The notes beneath the pieces were generated by a model, which saw nothing but the letters and a program-made list of their open reading frames with translations, was not told where the DNA came from and ran no database searches. Positions 1 through 12,689 of a stretch of 64,000 nucleotides of DNA are shown piece after piece (the first letter of the stretch is position 1; each line of letters begins with the position of its first letter). This DNA comes from Macrocybe gigantea (lineage: Eukaryota > Basidiomycota > Agaricomycetes > Agaricales > Callistosporiaceae). The stretch is from the NCBI GenBank assembly GCA_011319805.1, contig SJRY01000266.1:372001-436000 (forward strand). The letters run 5' to 3'. The position numbers were made by a program, and so were the translations under genes.

Positions 1-793
1 AAGAAGCGCAGAGGCTCCGTGGAGGAGGTGCCGCAAAGGTGCGGACACGTCGTTCTTTCGAGTAATGTGATGAACGCTAAGATGACGTATCGCCACCGAA
101 AGGATCTTCTGCTGAGTATGTGCGCGATATTCATGTGCTTTGGTGAGTCATTTTACACTTGAGTGCGGACGAACACGGGACTCACAATATCTGACGAAGA
201 ATGCTGCGAGGTCAGTCCGTCAGATTGTAATCAGATCGCATTGCTGACATCCATTTGACATGCGCAGGGTTGCTGCGGGTGCATTGCGGACGTGATTTGT
301 ATGTCATGTGCCTTGCGTCCGATGGTAAACATTTATTAACGTGCTCTCGATCCAGGTTGCCCCTGCGAAGTTTGTTGTTAGGTTTGAGGACGTTGTGTCT
401 TGATACCGGATGTTTAGAAAACACGTTATTGGATAGGCTAAGTCGATGATTGTATATTGCTTTGACTGTTATACACGGTGCGGCTGATATTCGCAGCACG
501 ATGCGATTTAAATGTTCTCGTACCAATACACGCATTTCTGTCGTTCAATCAGATTAATACGAATAAGTCAGAAAGGATGTTGCAACAAGGAATATCGTCG
601 CAGTATGTATTTGGAAGGTTCCAAGGTGGCTATTGTTTACATGTATTGATCTCAACCTCCGAAAGTTCCAGGAACAATTCAGTGACGCTGCTGGACGGTG
701 ACCCACTGATAATTCAGCTTGCTTTTGCTCTCTATCCCACGAGAGCATCACTTCTCCGGTCAATCGTCTCTTACGCGTTCGATTTTGCTTGCT
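1..793. other. No supported gene
   Basis: Short open frames exist on both strands, but none has a recognisable motif, a splice pattern or a sensible start. The last 100 bases should hold the promoter and 5' leader of the hydrolase gene that starts at 794. Confidence 0.5.
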
Positions 794-2200
794 ATGTCAA
801 CAGATACCTCTGACACCGGAAGTGTCTCGCTCACGTACAAGCGGCTAGCCAACGGGCAACCGGTGCACCTAGAATTCTATCCTCCTAAGCGATCGCATCC
901 TTTGAAGCTGTTATCCGAAACAGTCATCACCACCCCCGCTATTGTCTACTTTCATGGTGGTGGTCTTACAGTCGGAAATAGGAACAGTTGGTTCCCAAAA
1001 TGGCTGCACAGTTAAGTCTGTTGCCCATCTTCGATCCTCCAGGTCGTTGATATGCGATGTGCACCCTATTTCTAACCTCCTGTTCCATGATCTTGATCTG
1101 ATCTGCAATTTTGAATTTTCGAAAAAAGAGCGTAGCACTGACGCTGGTTATGCCTTCATATCGGCCGATTATCAACTTGTACCTCCCGCGACCGCTCATG
1201 ACGTACTTCAAGATATCAAGGATCTTTTTGCTTTCATGGCAGACCCCAGGACATCCATCAAGATTCCTACAGGTGATACGATACGAACGCCGACCATTAC
1301 ACCTGAATATAAAATAGACCGAAATGCAATCTGCGTTGCCGGCTCGAGCGCTGGTGGACTGTGCGCCTATCTGGCTGCTATGCATTGTAAGAATCCTGGA
1401 CCCAGGGTCATGCTATCGATGTACGGGATGGGCGGTGACTTTATTGTAATCAATTTCCGCTTTCTATTGCCGCAAGCGCCTCATGTCTGATTGAACGCCG
1501 AACGGTTCTTTTTGATGCATCCTTTCACGGTGCAAATCAGACTCCTCATTATCTCACTCCGAAAACCGAAGTATTTTTTCGTGGCCGAGAGATCCTCAAT
1601 CCTGACGAGTTCAAGGATTACCTCTATCCAGCATCAGCGCTATTGAAATCGATCGCGGACTCGCCTTTGGAATACCACCCAGAGACGTACCACATCCCTG
1701 GATACCCTGCTAATCCCCGAATGCTCCTTGCACGACTATATCTTCAATTGGGTGTCTTCTTGGATTATTACACTGGCGAGCACGAACCTAGTCTCAGTTC
1801 GACCCTTAGAGACCACATTGCAGCAAGCAGGAAATATTCATCCGATCGTCCGAGCCAAAACAACGCGACAGGTGAACCTACACAAGGCCAAGGCTCCCTT
1901 GCGCCGGTGCCAGCTGGTCACTTACCGTTGTTCCCTCAATTTAATATTACTGGAGAATGGCCTCCGACGATCTTTTGCCATGGCTCAGAAGACACAGCCG
2001 TGCCTTTCCTAGAATCTTTTCATCTCCATGAGCTCTTGAACATTATCGGTGTTCCGACAGAGCTTATTCGAATCGAGGGGAAGGAACATTCTTTCGACTA
2101 CGCAGCGGACGCCGAAGAAAAGTATGGATCATATTTCGACTCCATAATGGCTTTCATACAGAAATGGATTGATTGTGAAGGGTCGGTCCATGTGTCGTAG
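794..2200 (+). CDS. Alpha/beta hydrolase (HSL/GDXG-like esterase), spliced
   Basis: Probable carboxylesterase or lipase of the alpha/beta hydrolase-3 type. Exon 1 starts at ATG 794 and carries the oxyanion-hole motif YFHGGGLTVG. A first intron of about 118 nt (about 1011-1128) restores the frame into STDAGYAFISADY. The nucleophile elbow is GSSAGG near 1340. A second intron lies at about 1434-1480. The last exon has HGSEDTAVP (probable catalytic Asp, near 1985) and KEHSFDY (probable catalytic His, near 2085) before the stop at 2200. The triad order Ser-Asp-His and the HGGG motif fit the family. No signal peptide is seen, so a cytosolic location is inferred. The substrate cannot be told. Exact splice sites of intron 2 are uncertain. 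Confidence 0.8.
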
Positions 2201-3967
2201 ACTGCGGCGTTATAAGATCTCCATGCCTCGCAGCTAGTTTTTTTTTTGTGCAATTAGTCCTGTATCTTTTTCTTATGCGAAGGAGACTCGCCATTTTCCT
2301 TTGGCCAAGGGAATATCGCAAATCTGAAAGCGCCTCATTATCTCTTTAAAATCCCATCCACTCGCTTGATCACTGTCAGCTTCCTGGCCTCACCACTCAG
2401 CGGTGCGCCAATCTAATTGATTTCGGCTAGTCTTTTCGCAGCTTTCCTGACGTGGGGACAGCGGGCATGGTGAGAATATCGATCCGATGCTTGATCTGAC
2501 AATGGTCAGATGTGCGTCGGAATTCCATAGAAAGAAGATAGTTTGTGGATCGCAACTGATCTCCGTTTACCATGAATCTGGACTAGAGTGGAGGATATTG
2601 TTCATCAGTCTGACTTCTGGCTCACCGACCTGGTGCTGAGGTTGAATGGTTTACTCCAACTAAGAAGCTTCGTTGAACTTATTATACAGCCTCGCGCCAT
2701 CAGGTCTGGTTGATCGGAGGTATGACCAAGCACATACATTAATGGATAATTAAAGAATTTGGCTGTTTATCCGAAGCTCCGTCACATATCATGGAGCATT
2801 ACATGTCAAAGTCGAGCTCGAGGGCATGGGAGACGCCCGTCTCTGTAGTCTGAATCACATCGGATTGAAGGGGATGTGGCGACCTCACACCAACGGAAAG
2901 GTTTCATGGTCTGGCACGTCGAGAGGAAGCGACGTGGGTAGATGTCGGCGTTGTCGACAGAGGACTTGATATCTTCAGCACATCTGACTACACCTGTTCT
3001 GCTGTTTTTGAAAGTGCGGTTCCACGCCTCAATCACGTTTAGGTGGCAGGAAATTCGGCCATCAGTCGAGCGTAAGCTTCTCTCCGGGAAAGGACGCTGG
3101 CGTTCTTGGAATCCCTATATCACAATAGTGCAAAACAAACATGATCATCGGTTTACCTGTCCGCATGCACGGATGCCATCCTAGGCCTTATCGCTACGAT
3201 TTGCGATGGTCTGTAGATGCAAATATGTGATTATGGTTTGAAGCATCCGTCTTAAACTGGGTTAGAAGGCTAACTAGCGCAGAGAGTTTTGAAACAACAC
3301 GCAGATGAGATCACGGGCATGTGAATAGGTGTGAGAGATATGACATACGTTTCGCTGTTATTTGTACGCGAAGTATTGATCAATACTCTCATCGGCCTCG
3401 CCGCGTGTTTGAGCTCCCCTTGCGACTGAATTACACAAGGTGCAAGAAAAGCACGCTGTGATGGTATGGTAGAGCTTAATTTGGCTATTAGTGAAACGGC
3501 GAGGTATTTCACCGACGCCCTTTGTATTCAGGATCAAGGGATATCGGTTTGCCTGCCAAAAGGAGAGATTCAGCGGGCGTAGCGGTAACAAGGTTTCGGA
3601 GTTACAAAAAGACGACGGCTTGCCTTCCTCATGAAACGCCACCAGATCAGAGAAGTGCATGTCGTCTATGGATCATACCGTATTTCTGGAGAAGAAAAGA
3701 TGGTCAGAGTGAGGGAAATACTACGGGCCTAAGTCGGATTTGTCGGGAGTTTTCGAGCAGGGTGAATTGATTTCGTTATTTGGTTGTGTTTGTTTGTAAT
3801 GCATGGCAATGTGATTGCATTGTTTGGTCTTGTGCCTACCGCCATTTCTTTGGGATCGAGTCTCGGCAGTACGCTGCCGCCCGCATCTTTATCCCAAACC
3901 TCCATCACTAGGAAGTGGCTGCCTCTTTAGCTCTCTCATAAGTCGACGTCACTCGACTCCGTCTGCA
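2201..3967. other. Gene-free interval of about 1.8 kb
   Basis: Only short, unsupported open frames are seen on both strands. A T-run follows the hydrolase stop (2237-2247). Nothing could be tied to a family, so the stretch is treated as intergenic plus the promoter of the FYR gene. Confidence 0.45.
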
Positions 3968-6900
3968 ATGGGCCCTCTTCCGGATAGAGATGCGGAGATG
4001 GTTTTGCCGCCCGATTTATCACTTCCGGCGAGTTCTTTCCAGGGGTCGCAGCACGATCAGGATATAACAGAGAGGCATAAGAAATTGAAAAGACGATATT
4101 TGGAATTCGAGGAGGTTAGTTTTGTTATTTCCGTTTATCGTCGACATAGAGGACAATAAATCTGACAACAGTTTCGGGGTCGTAGAAGCATACGGGAACG
4201 GGCATGGAGCTTCAGCGTTCGGGAGAACGTAATGTGAAAATACGTGAAGAGAGAAAGTATGTTCTGGGTGAAGAATTGAGCCATGTTGTCCACATGTGCT
4301 AATCTTGCCGTAGCAAAATGCTTGATCGCGTCAGCGCACTTGAGTCCCAACCTCCGAGATTTGGCAGCAGCTCCAGTGGGTCTCCCCCTTTAGTGCAGCG
4401 AACTCCAAGTACTTCGCCGCACGTTTCACTGAATGCCCGTTCCCGTACGTCGTTTATTGGAAACCTCCGTCAAGCAAACACCGAGGAAGATGCAGATGAC
4501 GATGCCGACTCCCTTCTAAACTCTAGACACGTCCAGCCTGAGACGCGTAAATATCACCAAGAGCAGTATGAACAATCTGTCGAAGATGGAGCCGGACGCT
4601 CCGCCGGTCCTAGGAAAGCTCGTCGTTCTTCGTCGGGTTCTAGTTTTCAAAGCAAAGCACTAGCTTCAGGGTCACGCTCGCCAACCTTTCCCTGCGCGAA
4701 TGATCGTCAGCAGCCGTCCGACTCAATCTCTCGCCCCCATATCAGGTCTCCTGGTCACATACCCCCCGCAGATGTCATGTCACCTTCACGTAGTCACTCT
4801 CCACAATCACCGATGCCTCTTCAATCTCAAGGTCACCTCCGCGATCATCAGCCTCCGTTATCATCAAATGCCAATGGACATGGTCGTGATGACCATCTCC
4901 GTGTGCAACCTTCTGGTCTGGATGTTGAAATGACGGATGGAAGTGTTTCACCTAGCCAACGGTATTCCGCACCGCGATTTGAGACTTCTTTGCGTGAAGG
5001 CGGCGCCGATGCAAACCATTTGTCTACTGAAGCTGATTTCTCAACGAACAACGAAACCCGCAGTCATCCTATCTCGGATTCCCGGACCCAAGACTCTCCT
5101 CCCGCCAGAAAATCGCGCAGAAGCGCCCGACTTGCTGACGTTTCTTCAACTCGTGCTTCCACGAGACGCGGTACGGGATCAATTTCTGTGCCCAAATCTC
5201 GCATTACCCGCAGCAGCGGCGCTGCGCTAGCGGTGGTTGCGGCAGCGGCTGCTCAAGTGGAAGCTCGGACCAATTCAAGATCTAAGCCTTCGGCGCAAAC
5301 GGTGACGACAGGGCCAGGAGGTGATTCGGGATCCCGTTCTTATACCCTCCAAGAACCCGCCTCATCGATCCCTAATGATGCTCTGAATTCGCTTCAAAGC
5401 GTTGTTCTCGATTCTGGTTCTTCCCTCATGAGCTCAACTACCAACTCAACGTCGGCGGATATAGGACAAGAACTCCTGGCAATGAGTTTACAGTCCACCG
5501 CCGGCAGCCATTCTACGGCTTCGTCCAGCCCAAACACGAGTCCGGCCAACCCATACCGAAGTCCAGAGGATTCAAGCACTAACGCCTCCGATACTTCCTC
5601 CCGTCCCACGAGCGTCTCTCAGAGCGCCGATGCTTCGAAGCCTTCAAGGCAGACCCAGCCGATGGATTGCGACAATATTGTCAAAGTTGCGGAGGCTGTT
5701 GTGGCTGCACAGAAGGCCGCTAATGTTTCTGCTCCAAGTCCCTCAGCCTTATCCACTTCTCCTGATCCTCCCCCTTCGTCCGCATCCTCAATTCGAACCA
5801 ATGAAACATCCTCGGCAGCTTCGGGTATCTCACAGTCTCCGACCACCTCATCAAGTCCCGGTCCATTTCCAGGCAGCCTCGCCAATAATCCTTACCTTAT
5901 CACGACCAATCTATACAAGCCCGGCACAATGGGACCGGGCATGTCTTCGGCATCTCCCCTCACACCGTTCTCTGGCATCAATCCCTACGCCTTCTATTAC
6001 CCTCCTGGCACGCCCATCACCCCAAACACACCGACCTATCCCTTCCCATACGCAAATCCATATTATTATCTGACCGGTCCCATGCCAGGCCCCAGCAATT
6101 TATATTCGCCCAGCCCAGGTTTCATTTCGCCGAGTGCCCATCGTGCTCCGTCGGAGGTGCAACGACAAGCCAAACCGAAGCGTCTCAAGGCGCACACAGT
6201 CACGAGCAAAAGTTTCAGCATTCCCATGGTTCCGAGAGATAAGCGAGGAAAACCTATGCTTCCATTGAACGTTGGTATCATGACCGTCATCAACCTGGGA
6301 CAAGTTTGTATGAGGGAGCATTTCCATACGGAGAGGTATATCTTCCCTGTGGGTTACGAGGTTACTAGGCAAGCGTGCCTGTCTGTCGTCCGCGATGGTA
6401 TACGGTGTATTAACTTCAGTGTAGGCGATATCTCTCAACGATGGATCCAAATGCTGAAGTGGTCTATCACTGTTCCATTCTGGATGGTGGGGATGGTCCC
6501 AAATTCCAAATTATACCCACAGATGTGCCAGATCGACCTGTGATAGCTGGGACTGCGACCGGAGCCTGGTCTAGCATTGTCAGGCAAGCGAATGCGATTC
6601 GGAACCGGCAGCACTCCAATTCGGTATCCGGCCCAGACTTTTTCGGTCTCGGGCAAAACACAATTAAACACCTGATCCAGGAGTTGCCCAACGCGGACCG
6701 TCTCCGGGACTATGTCTGGCAAAACTTTGTTGAAGGAGGGTAAGTCGTATCGTGTGTGTTTTTCTGTGTTCGTGGTTTTCATAGAGTTTCACAGGCCCCT
6801 TGGTGGTCGTCATGCTGCGGTCATCCCTGCTCTGCCGGAGGACTACGATGCGTCTCTGCCAATCAGCGCTCACTACCAAGCTGAGAGAGAGAAGTTGAAA

Positions 6901-7329
6901 AGAGAAGCCAACTCCGGCCTTCCACGTGGAATGCAGCATTATCCGCAGCACATCATCGCCCAGGCCCAGGCTCAGCTCGTTCAGCAACAGAGCCATCAAG
7001 ATGACCAGCAGTCAGCACTAAATGAGCAGCAACCCGAATCTGGACATCGCGATGGTTCTGTTGATCAGGATGCCAACGGGACAGCGAGCATGGAAACTCT
7101 CAAAGGCGGAACCACTCCGCTCGCGTCCTCTAGCGGAGGTGCTCTCCGTCGACCGTCTCCGGCATCTCGACAATCGGAGGCGCCAACAGCGCAACCCTCT
7201 CACCCTTCCCCGTATAGCGCTATTTCAGAAGGGTCTTCATCTACATCTCCTCCCGCCGTCCCCGCTACATTTGCCAGCATCATGAACGCATATCCCTCAC
7301 CTTCAGGTCTGGGCGCCAAAGACCGATGA
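3968..7329 (+). CDS. FYRN/FYRC-domain chromatin protein (TBRG1-like, INO80-linked N-terminus)
   Basis: The five-exon model 3968-4114, 4186-4256, 4314-6368, 6425-6739 and 6795-7329 is phase-consistent and gives 1040 aa. The N-terminus (about residues 30-90; ERHKKLKRRYLEFEE, then LQRSGERNVKIREERNKM) is a charged coiled coil like the INO80F-type segment. Residues of about 90-690 are Ser/Pro-rich and probably disordered. Near the end lie an FYRN motif (NVGIMTVINLG ... FPVGYEVTRRY) and an FYRC motif (YHCSILDGGDGPKF ... AGTATGAWSSIVRQ), followed by a Gln-rich tail. FYR pairs occur in MLL/Trithorax proteins and in TBRG1, so a nuclear, chromatin-associated role is inferred. The FYRN domain is completed across a GC-AG intron (6369-6424). 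A one-base-clean reading over 3.1 kb makes the model strong. Confidence 0.85.
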
Positions 7330-8769
7330 CCTTGCCTCCTGGTTCCAAAATGACGTCTCTCTTTTCGGTACACCTACCGTGTTCGTCAAATCTATTGCCC
7401 TGGGATCAGTGAATCGGTTTCTACTGCCATTTAGTCCCACTTTGCGTTGACTCAAAACTTGTGCTCATCATTGGTGTGTGTCTCTGCTGTCCTTGTTGTC
7501 GTATATTTGTTTTCACCACTTCTGCTTTTCCACAACTCTTTTGGTTCTTGCTATCTGCTTCTTCCTTTGGGTTTGTCGTTCTATTTCTTTTCTTTTTCGT
7601 CTTCCGCAAAGATAGCACTTTGTACAAAAAGACACTCTCCTGTCGCCATCCTCTCTCACCGCGCCAGACCAGTTCGACCGACGCCTAGCGAACCCCGTGG
7701 TCCTTTCAGAAGCTGCCTGCTCCGGCGACGATTCCTCACTTCTGAAAGGTTTCACGTGCGCAGCGGGAGCAGGATGAAGTCGTGGATGAGTTCAGACCGA
7801 GTGCTTACTACGGTCTGAACGACGACTACCGGCCAACTGCTTCGTTGTGCAAAAAGGGAGGGCAATATGAAGTAAACGAGTGGTTTTTATTCTTCTGCCT
7901 CATGTGGGGACTCCTTCCGTTGCGAGGACAGTGTCGGAATACGTGGGGTAGTATGTGGGGCAGACATTTCTCTGTTTGTTCGTTCTCGATAGCTACTTCG
8001 GGTCGATGTGATCGTGCTCCTACTTAGGTGATCGTGGTGCTGAACCTGGCGGTAACGGCACTAAGAGTGGTTTACCGATAGGGAATTAAACTCGCTAGAG
8101 CTTGCGGGTGAACCTATGGCGCCCGTCGATGCTCTGCACCTTGATGATGAATTGGAAAAAGAAAAAGAAAAAGGCAAGAGACAATGTGCATCATCTCGAA
8201 TAAGAACAACATATGACCGGCACATGGAACCGGGGATAAGCACCCTCCGGAGGGGGTGCTAATATCTAGAGGAACTAAAAGAAAATTGGCGGACAAGGAC
8301 CGACAAGTGGGACGCCGCAGAGTAGCACGCGGTCACGCTACAGGACTCCGAAGACGCGGCTGCTTGGCTTGGCTTGGCATGCCCTCCGACGCGTCGTGGT
8401 ACTCACCGGTCGAGCTGTACTGCACACTGCCGTGGTTGGTGACCGCGACTCTGTAAAGACGATCATTTCTGGGATTGCGAACATGACACAGCAATTAGGT
8501 AAAATGAATTTAGCACCGTATATTGACCCTCTAGCGACCCTCCTTGTTTAGCTCATCGAATTATTTCTTGCTCGTCCGATTTTTTTTCCTCCTGCGAAAA
8601 ATTTTCAAATACACGTCAGAGGATATGAGCTGGCTTTGCCCTTGGCGACTGGAAACATATAAAGGGCGGTGGCTCGCAGTAAGGAATCGCTATCCCCGTC
8701 GTTCTCGACTTTGGCCTCTGCGTTCTTGATTCGATACTACTCAGTCTCCTGCTCATCACCGTACTCGTC
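7330..8769. other. Gene-free interval of about 1.4 kb
   Basis: Several 60-120 codon frames overlap on both strands without motifs or consistent splice signals. The first part is presumably the 3' region of the FYR gene (pyrimidine-rich, 7480-7620). The last 120 bases hold a TATA-like promoter for the next gene. Confidence 0.45.
8658..8663 (+). promoter_or_regulatory. TATA box candidate
   Basis: TATAAA sits 107-112 bases upstream of the ATG at 8770 and is followed by a CT-rich leader, a common arrangement for fungal core promoters. No experimental support. Confidence 0.45.
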
Positions 8770-9694
8770 ATGACGAACACCGAGCTTTGGCTTACCTACC
8801 ACCTCGCCTCCCGGGCTCACCTCAAGACGCTGCCGACCACTCAGCTCATTGAACTTGAGTTCCAGAACCACAAGCTCGTCGACCTTGAGGACGTTCTAGA
8901 GCATGGTAAGTCCTTCGCTCGTTTCTGTGGGAGATGCTTCCCACTTTGTCTTCGAGTGCTGTGTTGAACTGACTTCAAGATGATGTTGTAGTCTTCAGGC
9001 AGGGCTTTGTCGAGGCGAGGCATCGCCCGTCGACGTGGTGGGAGCGCAAGGACGGGCAGAAGCTCAAAGCCGGTATGGCGGTCGAAGAACTGCTCAAGCA
9101 GGGCTATGGCAAGTGCCCCGAGTCCGCTTTGAAGCTCATGGTCGGTGAGTGTGGTTTCTGCAGCGTTCGCCGAATTTTGGGGTTCCTGAGCGTGTTCCGG
9201 CAGAGGATGTTCCGACCACGTTGTGGTTCACCTATGTGTACCGTCACAACCCCACCGGGCACTCGATCACCCAGCGCGTGAAGCTCATTGCGCCTCCTCC
9301 GCTCACTGGCCGGTTGGAGAGGATGGCTAACGTGACGAACCACATCTTCAACCAAGGGTTCCTCGCACCCAGGCTGCGGTGCTTGGTCCATTGGGAGAAG
9401 GGATGTGGGCAAAAGATCGATGAGGACTTGCGCGTCGAGGAGGTTCTGGCCTGGGGAGAGGGTCTGAGTGAAGACAAGCCCCTGCGTTTGATCATTGGTA
9501 TGTCTGAGTCCTTGAATGAGAAGGAGCCGCGTCTGAGGGTTGTGTTTGCAGACAACCATCACGAGATCCATCATCACCATGAATGCTCCCCTGCTCCTGC
9601 GTACCACGAGCACCATTGCCATTCTCACCACCACGAGCACTATTCCTGCCCGCCTTCCCCTCGCACGCCTGCAGCGTATCAGAGTGGATTTTGA
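8770..9694 (+). CDS. Unknown protein with a His-rich C-terminal tail
   Basis: Not recognised. Four exons (8770-8905, 8992-9144, 9204-9497, 9552-9694) with agreeing phases give 241 aa. The body contains a Trp/Arg-rich stretch (RHRPSTWWERKDGQKLKAG) and ends in the fourth exon, which is almost wholly a histidine-rich tail (HHEIHHHHE, then HEHHCHSHHHEH). The tail has more than ten His and a few Cys, so metal binding or a pH-sensitive tail is possible, but that is inference. There is no signal peptide or membrane segment. A TATA box lies about 110 bp upstream. Intron 2 uses an acceptor at 9203 rather than the nearer AG at 9163, because only the former keeps the phase. Confidence 0.75.
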
Positions 9695-9964
9695 CGCGCA
9701 CGAGCTGGGGGCGGGGATCTTAGCCCAAGGCTCAGCGTACTAGTACCACAGTGGTCGTTGATGTTGGTTTTCTTTGCAATTGCTGTTGTGATTATGACGA
9801 AGTAGTATGAGCGGAAATAAAAAGTTGAATTCACGTTCAGGGTTGTTCGGAGAGCTGATTGGATGCCGAAGCTGATAAACATTGGGCAAGGACCCTTTAT
9901 GCCGTCAGCCTTGTCTCTTTGTCCTTGACGCTGTCGTCGTATTGGTATCCCTTTTACAAAGAAC

Positions 9965-11228
9965 ATGCCTCGCCGGCAGCGACACTACTCGCCCTTTAAC
10001 ACGCCTAACCTCTCCATGTCTGAGCTAGTCAAGACGACGCTCGATCACGATTCGACTGATGTACTTATCGACAACTGGCTGAAGCACCGTCATCCCGAGC
10101 ACGATCCACATCAGAACTGGTTTGAAGACGTGCGCGACCGCGAATACTCCCTCTCGCACTCGAAGCAGATCATTGCGTGGAACAAGGGCGACTTTGTCCC
10201 CGAATACATCTTCTGCCGCACCGTCGACACGGGGAGGCTAATACCACTGGACAGGACCTGGACGACGCATGTCTATCACCACAAGTCGATGCAGAGACAG
10301 CGATCCATGCTCCCTGTCGTCTTTACAATGGTGCGCTCTTCGTTGCGGATACAACGATGCTTGAAGCTGACACAGCGTTTTGCATTCATTCTGGCTGTCA
10401 TCGCGCATGTCTCAGCTCCCCGAGCTCATGCTTCTCCGCGGCATGCACGATACGGGCTGCGATGAAATCTACATCATTGTCACTGATATGAGACGGCAAG
10501 ACATGGACGACGCGACAGAGTACTTCAAGCTCGTATGCAGGTACGCATACGGGCGACACTGCAAGCCGAGCATTGCAAAGAGAATACAATACGAACGTGA
10601 GCACCGCCCCATCCCCACACCGCCTTCCGCGTCTTCTGCGTTTCATATTGACTTGTGAATGCGCAGATATGCGGCTTTGTCACACGCTTCTGCGCCATCA
10701 CCGGACGCCTTGCTTTCCCCAAATCGATCTTACGCTGCGCGCGATCCTGCACGAGAAACACCCCAGGTTCTTGATCCTATTCTCACACCACCCCACATCT
10801 TACTCCCAGATCTTCTTCACGCACCGCTCCTACGTCCCAGACGAGGAGATATTTTACGACTATCCGACCGGATGCCAGAACCCCTGCTGCAACGAAGACT
10901 GCGAAATGATCCGCTTTCCGCGAAAGGGGCTCGAGTCGGCGGCGGTGCTGAACGTGAAGAGAAAGGGGAAGCGCAAGGTGAAGCCGAAGCAGATGTGCAA
11001 CTGGATCGACTGCGACGTTGTATTCTGCGATGAGGAAGAGGAGGTACGGAAGAGGGATTCCCCGTTGTCGGAGAACAGCAGCAGCGAGGGGTCAGAGAGC
11101 GGATCCGGCGGAGATAACAGGCCCGTGGGTCAGACCTGCGGAAAGTGTAAGCTTGTGAGGTACTGTTCGGCGGAGCATCAAGGAGGGATTGGGAGGAGCA
11201 TAGGAGGGTTTGCGTGAAGCCGCCATAA
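9965..11228 (+). CDS. MYND-type zinc-finger protein with an apparent frameshift in the finger
   Basis: Starts at ATG 9965 (MPRRQRHYSP). Spliced, with probable introns near 10328-10413 and 10595-10666; exon borders in the middle are uncertain. The N-terminal region is not recognised. The C-terminus has CGKCKLVRYCSAEHQ (about 11140-11182), the first half of a MYND finger, which is a Zn-binding protein-interaction module. As written, the frame then runs into GGIGRSIGGFA and stops at 11217. Shifting by one base just after the Q codon gives RDWEEHRRVCVKPP and a stop at 11228, which supplies the missing His and Cys ligands. One base is therefore probably missing near 11180-11183, or the finger is broken. 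Function unknown. Confidence 0.6.
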
Positions 11229-11402
11229 ACCTTTTCTGTTATTCTGGGGCTTTTTCGTTCCTTTTTTTTTCTTTCTATCTGTATCTGTCTTTGGGCCGTT
11301 GTATTCTCTTTCGTAGGGCATGTCTTGAACATTTGGGCAACTGAATTGTATGATGGTCGTATGTGACACAGCCACCACCTTACATCTGATCCACCGTCCA
11401 AC

Positions 11403-12473
11403 ATGTGCGCGATGCGCTATCTGACTGCCAAACTTGCTCAGCAAGTGAGCTAGCAACGATGATCCGCCCAGTAGACTCAACAACCATCCGTCTCTTTCGT
11501 CTAGATAGATGAAGAGCTCATGGGCAGCGTCGGCGCATTCAGCCTTGACCAGGTCAGTCAATCCTTGGTCTTTTGAAGCGGGTTTGTTGTTATGTTGCGC
11601 GCATATAGTTGATGGAATTGGCTGGGCTATCGTGTGCGCAGACAGTTGCAAAGGTGTACGACAAGGAAAAGTACCCCCGCGTCTTGGTTTGCTGCGGGCC
11701 TGGAAATCAAGGTGCCTTCGGATCATTTCACTCTCTCGTCGGATCCACGTTTGATGAGCAGGTGGCGACGGTTTGGTGGCGGCTCGACATCTCGGTATGT
11801 TTGGGTACAGGCCAACGATCTACATGCCAAAGGTACGCGCTTTGGGTGCGTTCGTATCTGGCTACTTATCTCAACGCTACTTCCAGCCTGGAACGAAGGA
11901 TCACTACAAGGTCTGCTAATGTTGCCGTTGTAGCGCAGACGAACGCTCGACGTCTGACCTGGCATTCCGACACAGCGACTCCAAACGCAATGCGAGAACA
12001 TGAAGATCCCCACCATACCACCGTCAAACGACATGACGCCGCTTCAAGCCGCGCTCAAGGCCTCTGACGTCATCCTTGACGCCATTTTCGGGTTTTCCTT
12101 CAAAGGCCCCGCCCGCGCTCCGTTCGACGCCGCGCTCTCGCTTCTGTCCTCCTCCGGCCTGCCGATCGTCTCTGTCGACGTGCCTTCGGGGTGGGACGTC
12201 GAGAAGGGCGAGGCGGCGGGCGGCGGGCTGAAGCCGGACGTGCTGATCAGCTTGACGGCGCCCAAGGAGGGCGTCAGGGCGTTCAAGGGGAGACATTTCT
12301 TGGGAGGCAGGTTTGTTCCAAAGTGGTTTTTACTTCCCCTCTATTGTCGATGATGCTTGCTCAACGTTGGCCTTTTTAGGACGCTCGAAGAGAAGTACGA
12401 GCTGAATTTGCCCTCGTACCTGGGCTTTGATCAGATAGTCGAACTCCCGCCCGCAGAGAAATTATGGTTGTAG
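11403..12473 (+). CDS. NAXE: NAD(P)H-hydrate epimerase (YjeF_N family)
   Basis: Interconverts R- and S-NAD(P)HX so that the damaged nicotinamide cofactor can be repaired by the ATP/ADP-dependent dehydratase. Starts at ATG 11403 ([14 protein letters not shown]). Spliced pieces give [31 protein letters not shown], then [20 protein letters not shown], the NAD(P)-binding GNNGGDG-type loop split by an intron. The product continues through [22 protein letters not shown] and [14 protein letters not shown], the conserved acidic and IPSG-type motifs, and ends in LPPAEKLWL at 12473. About seven exons, all in phase. Length (about 240 aa) suits the family. Could be mitochondrial or cytosolic; no clear targeting signal. 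Confidence 0.92.
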
Positions 12474-12689
12474 TCGCGGAGCGTGCACACAGCAAATGTA
12501 TTTCATATCCAAATCCACTTCAGGGAGATGCTTTCTTAGAATTGGTTTTAATCACATTTGCGGCCGACTCTGTTTCGCTCATCATTTCCAATAACCTTTT
12601 GACATCTTTGCCGAAATCAGTGTCCTCGTCAGAGAGCCAAGATATTTAGTTGGCCATCATTTTCCGAGCAGGCCGTGACAAAAGACATA

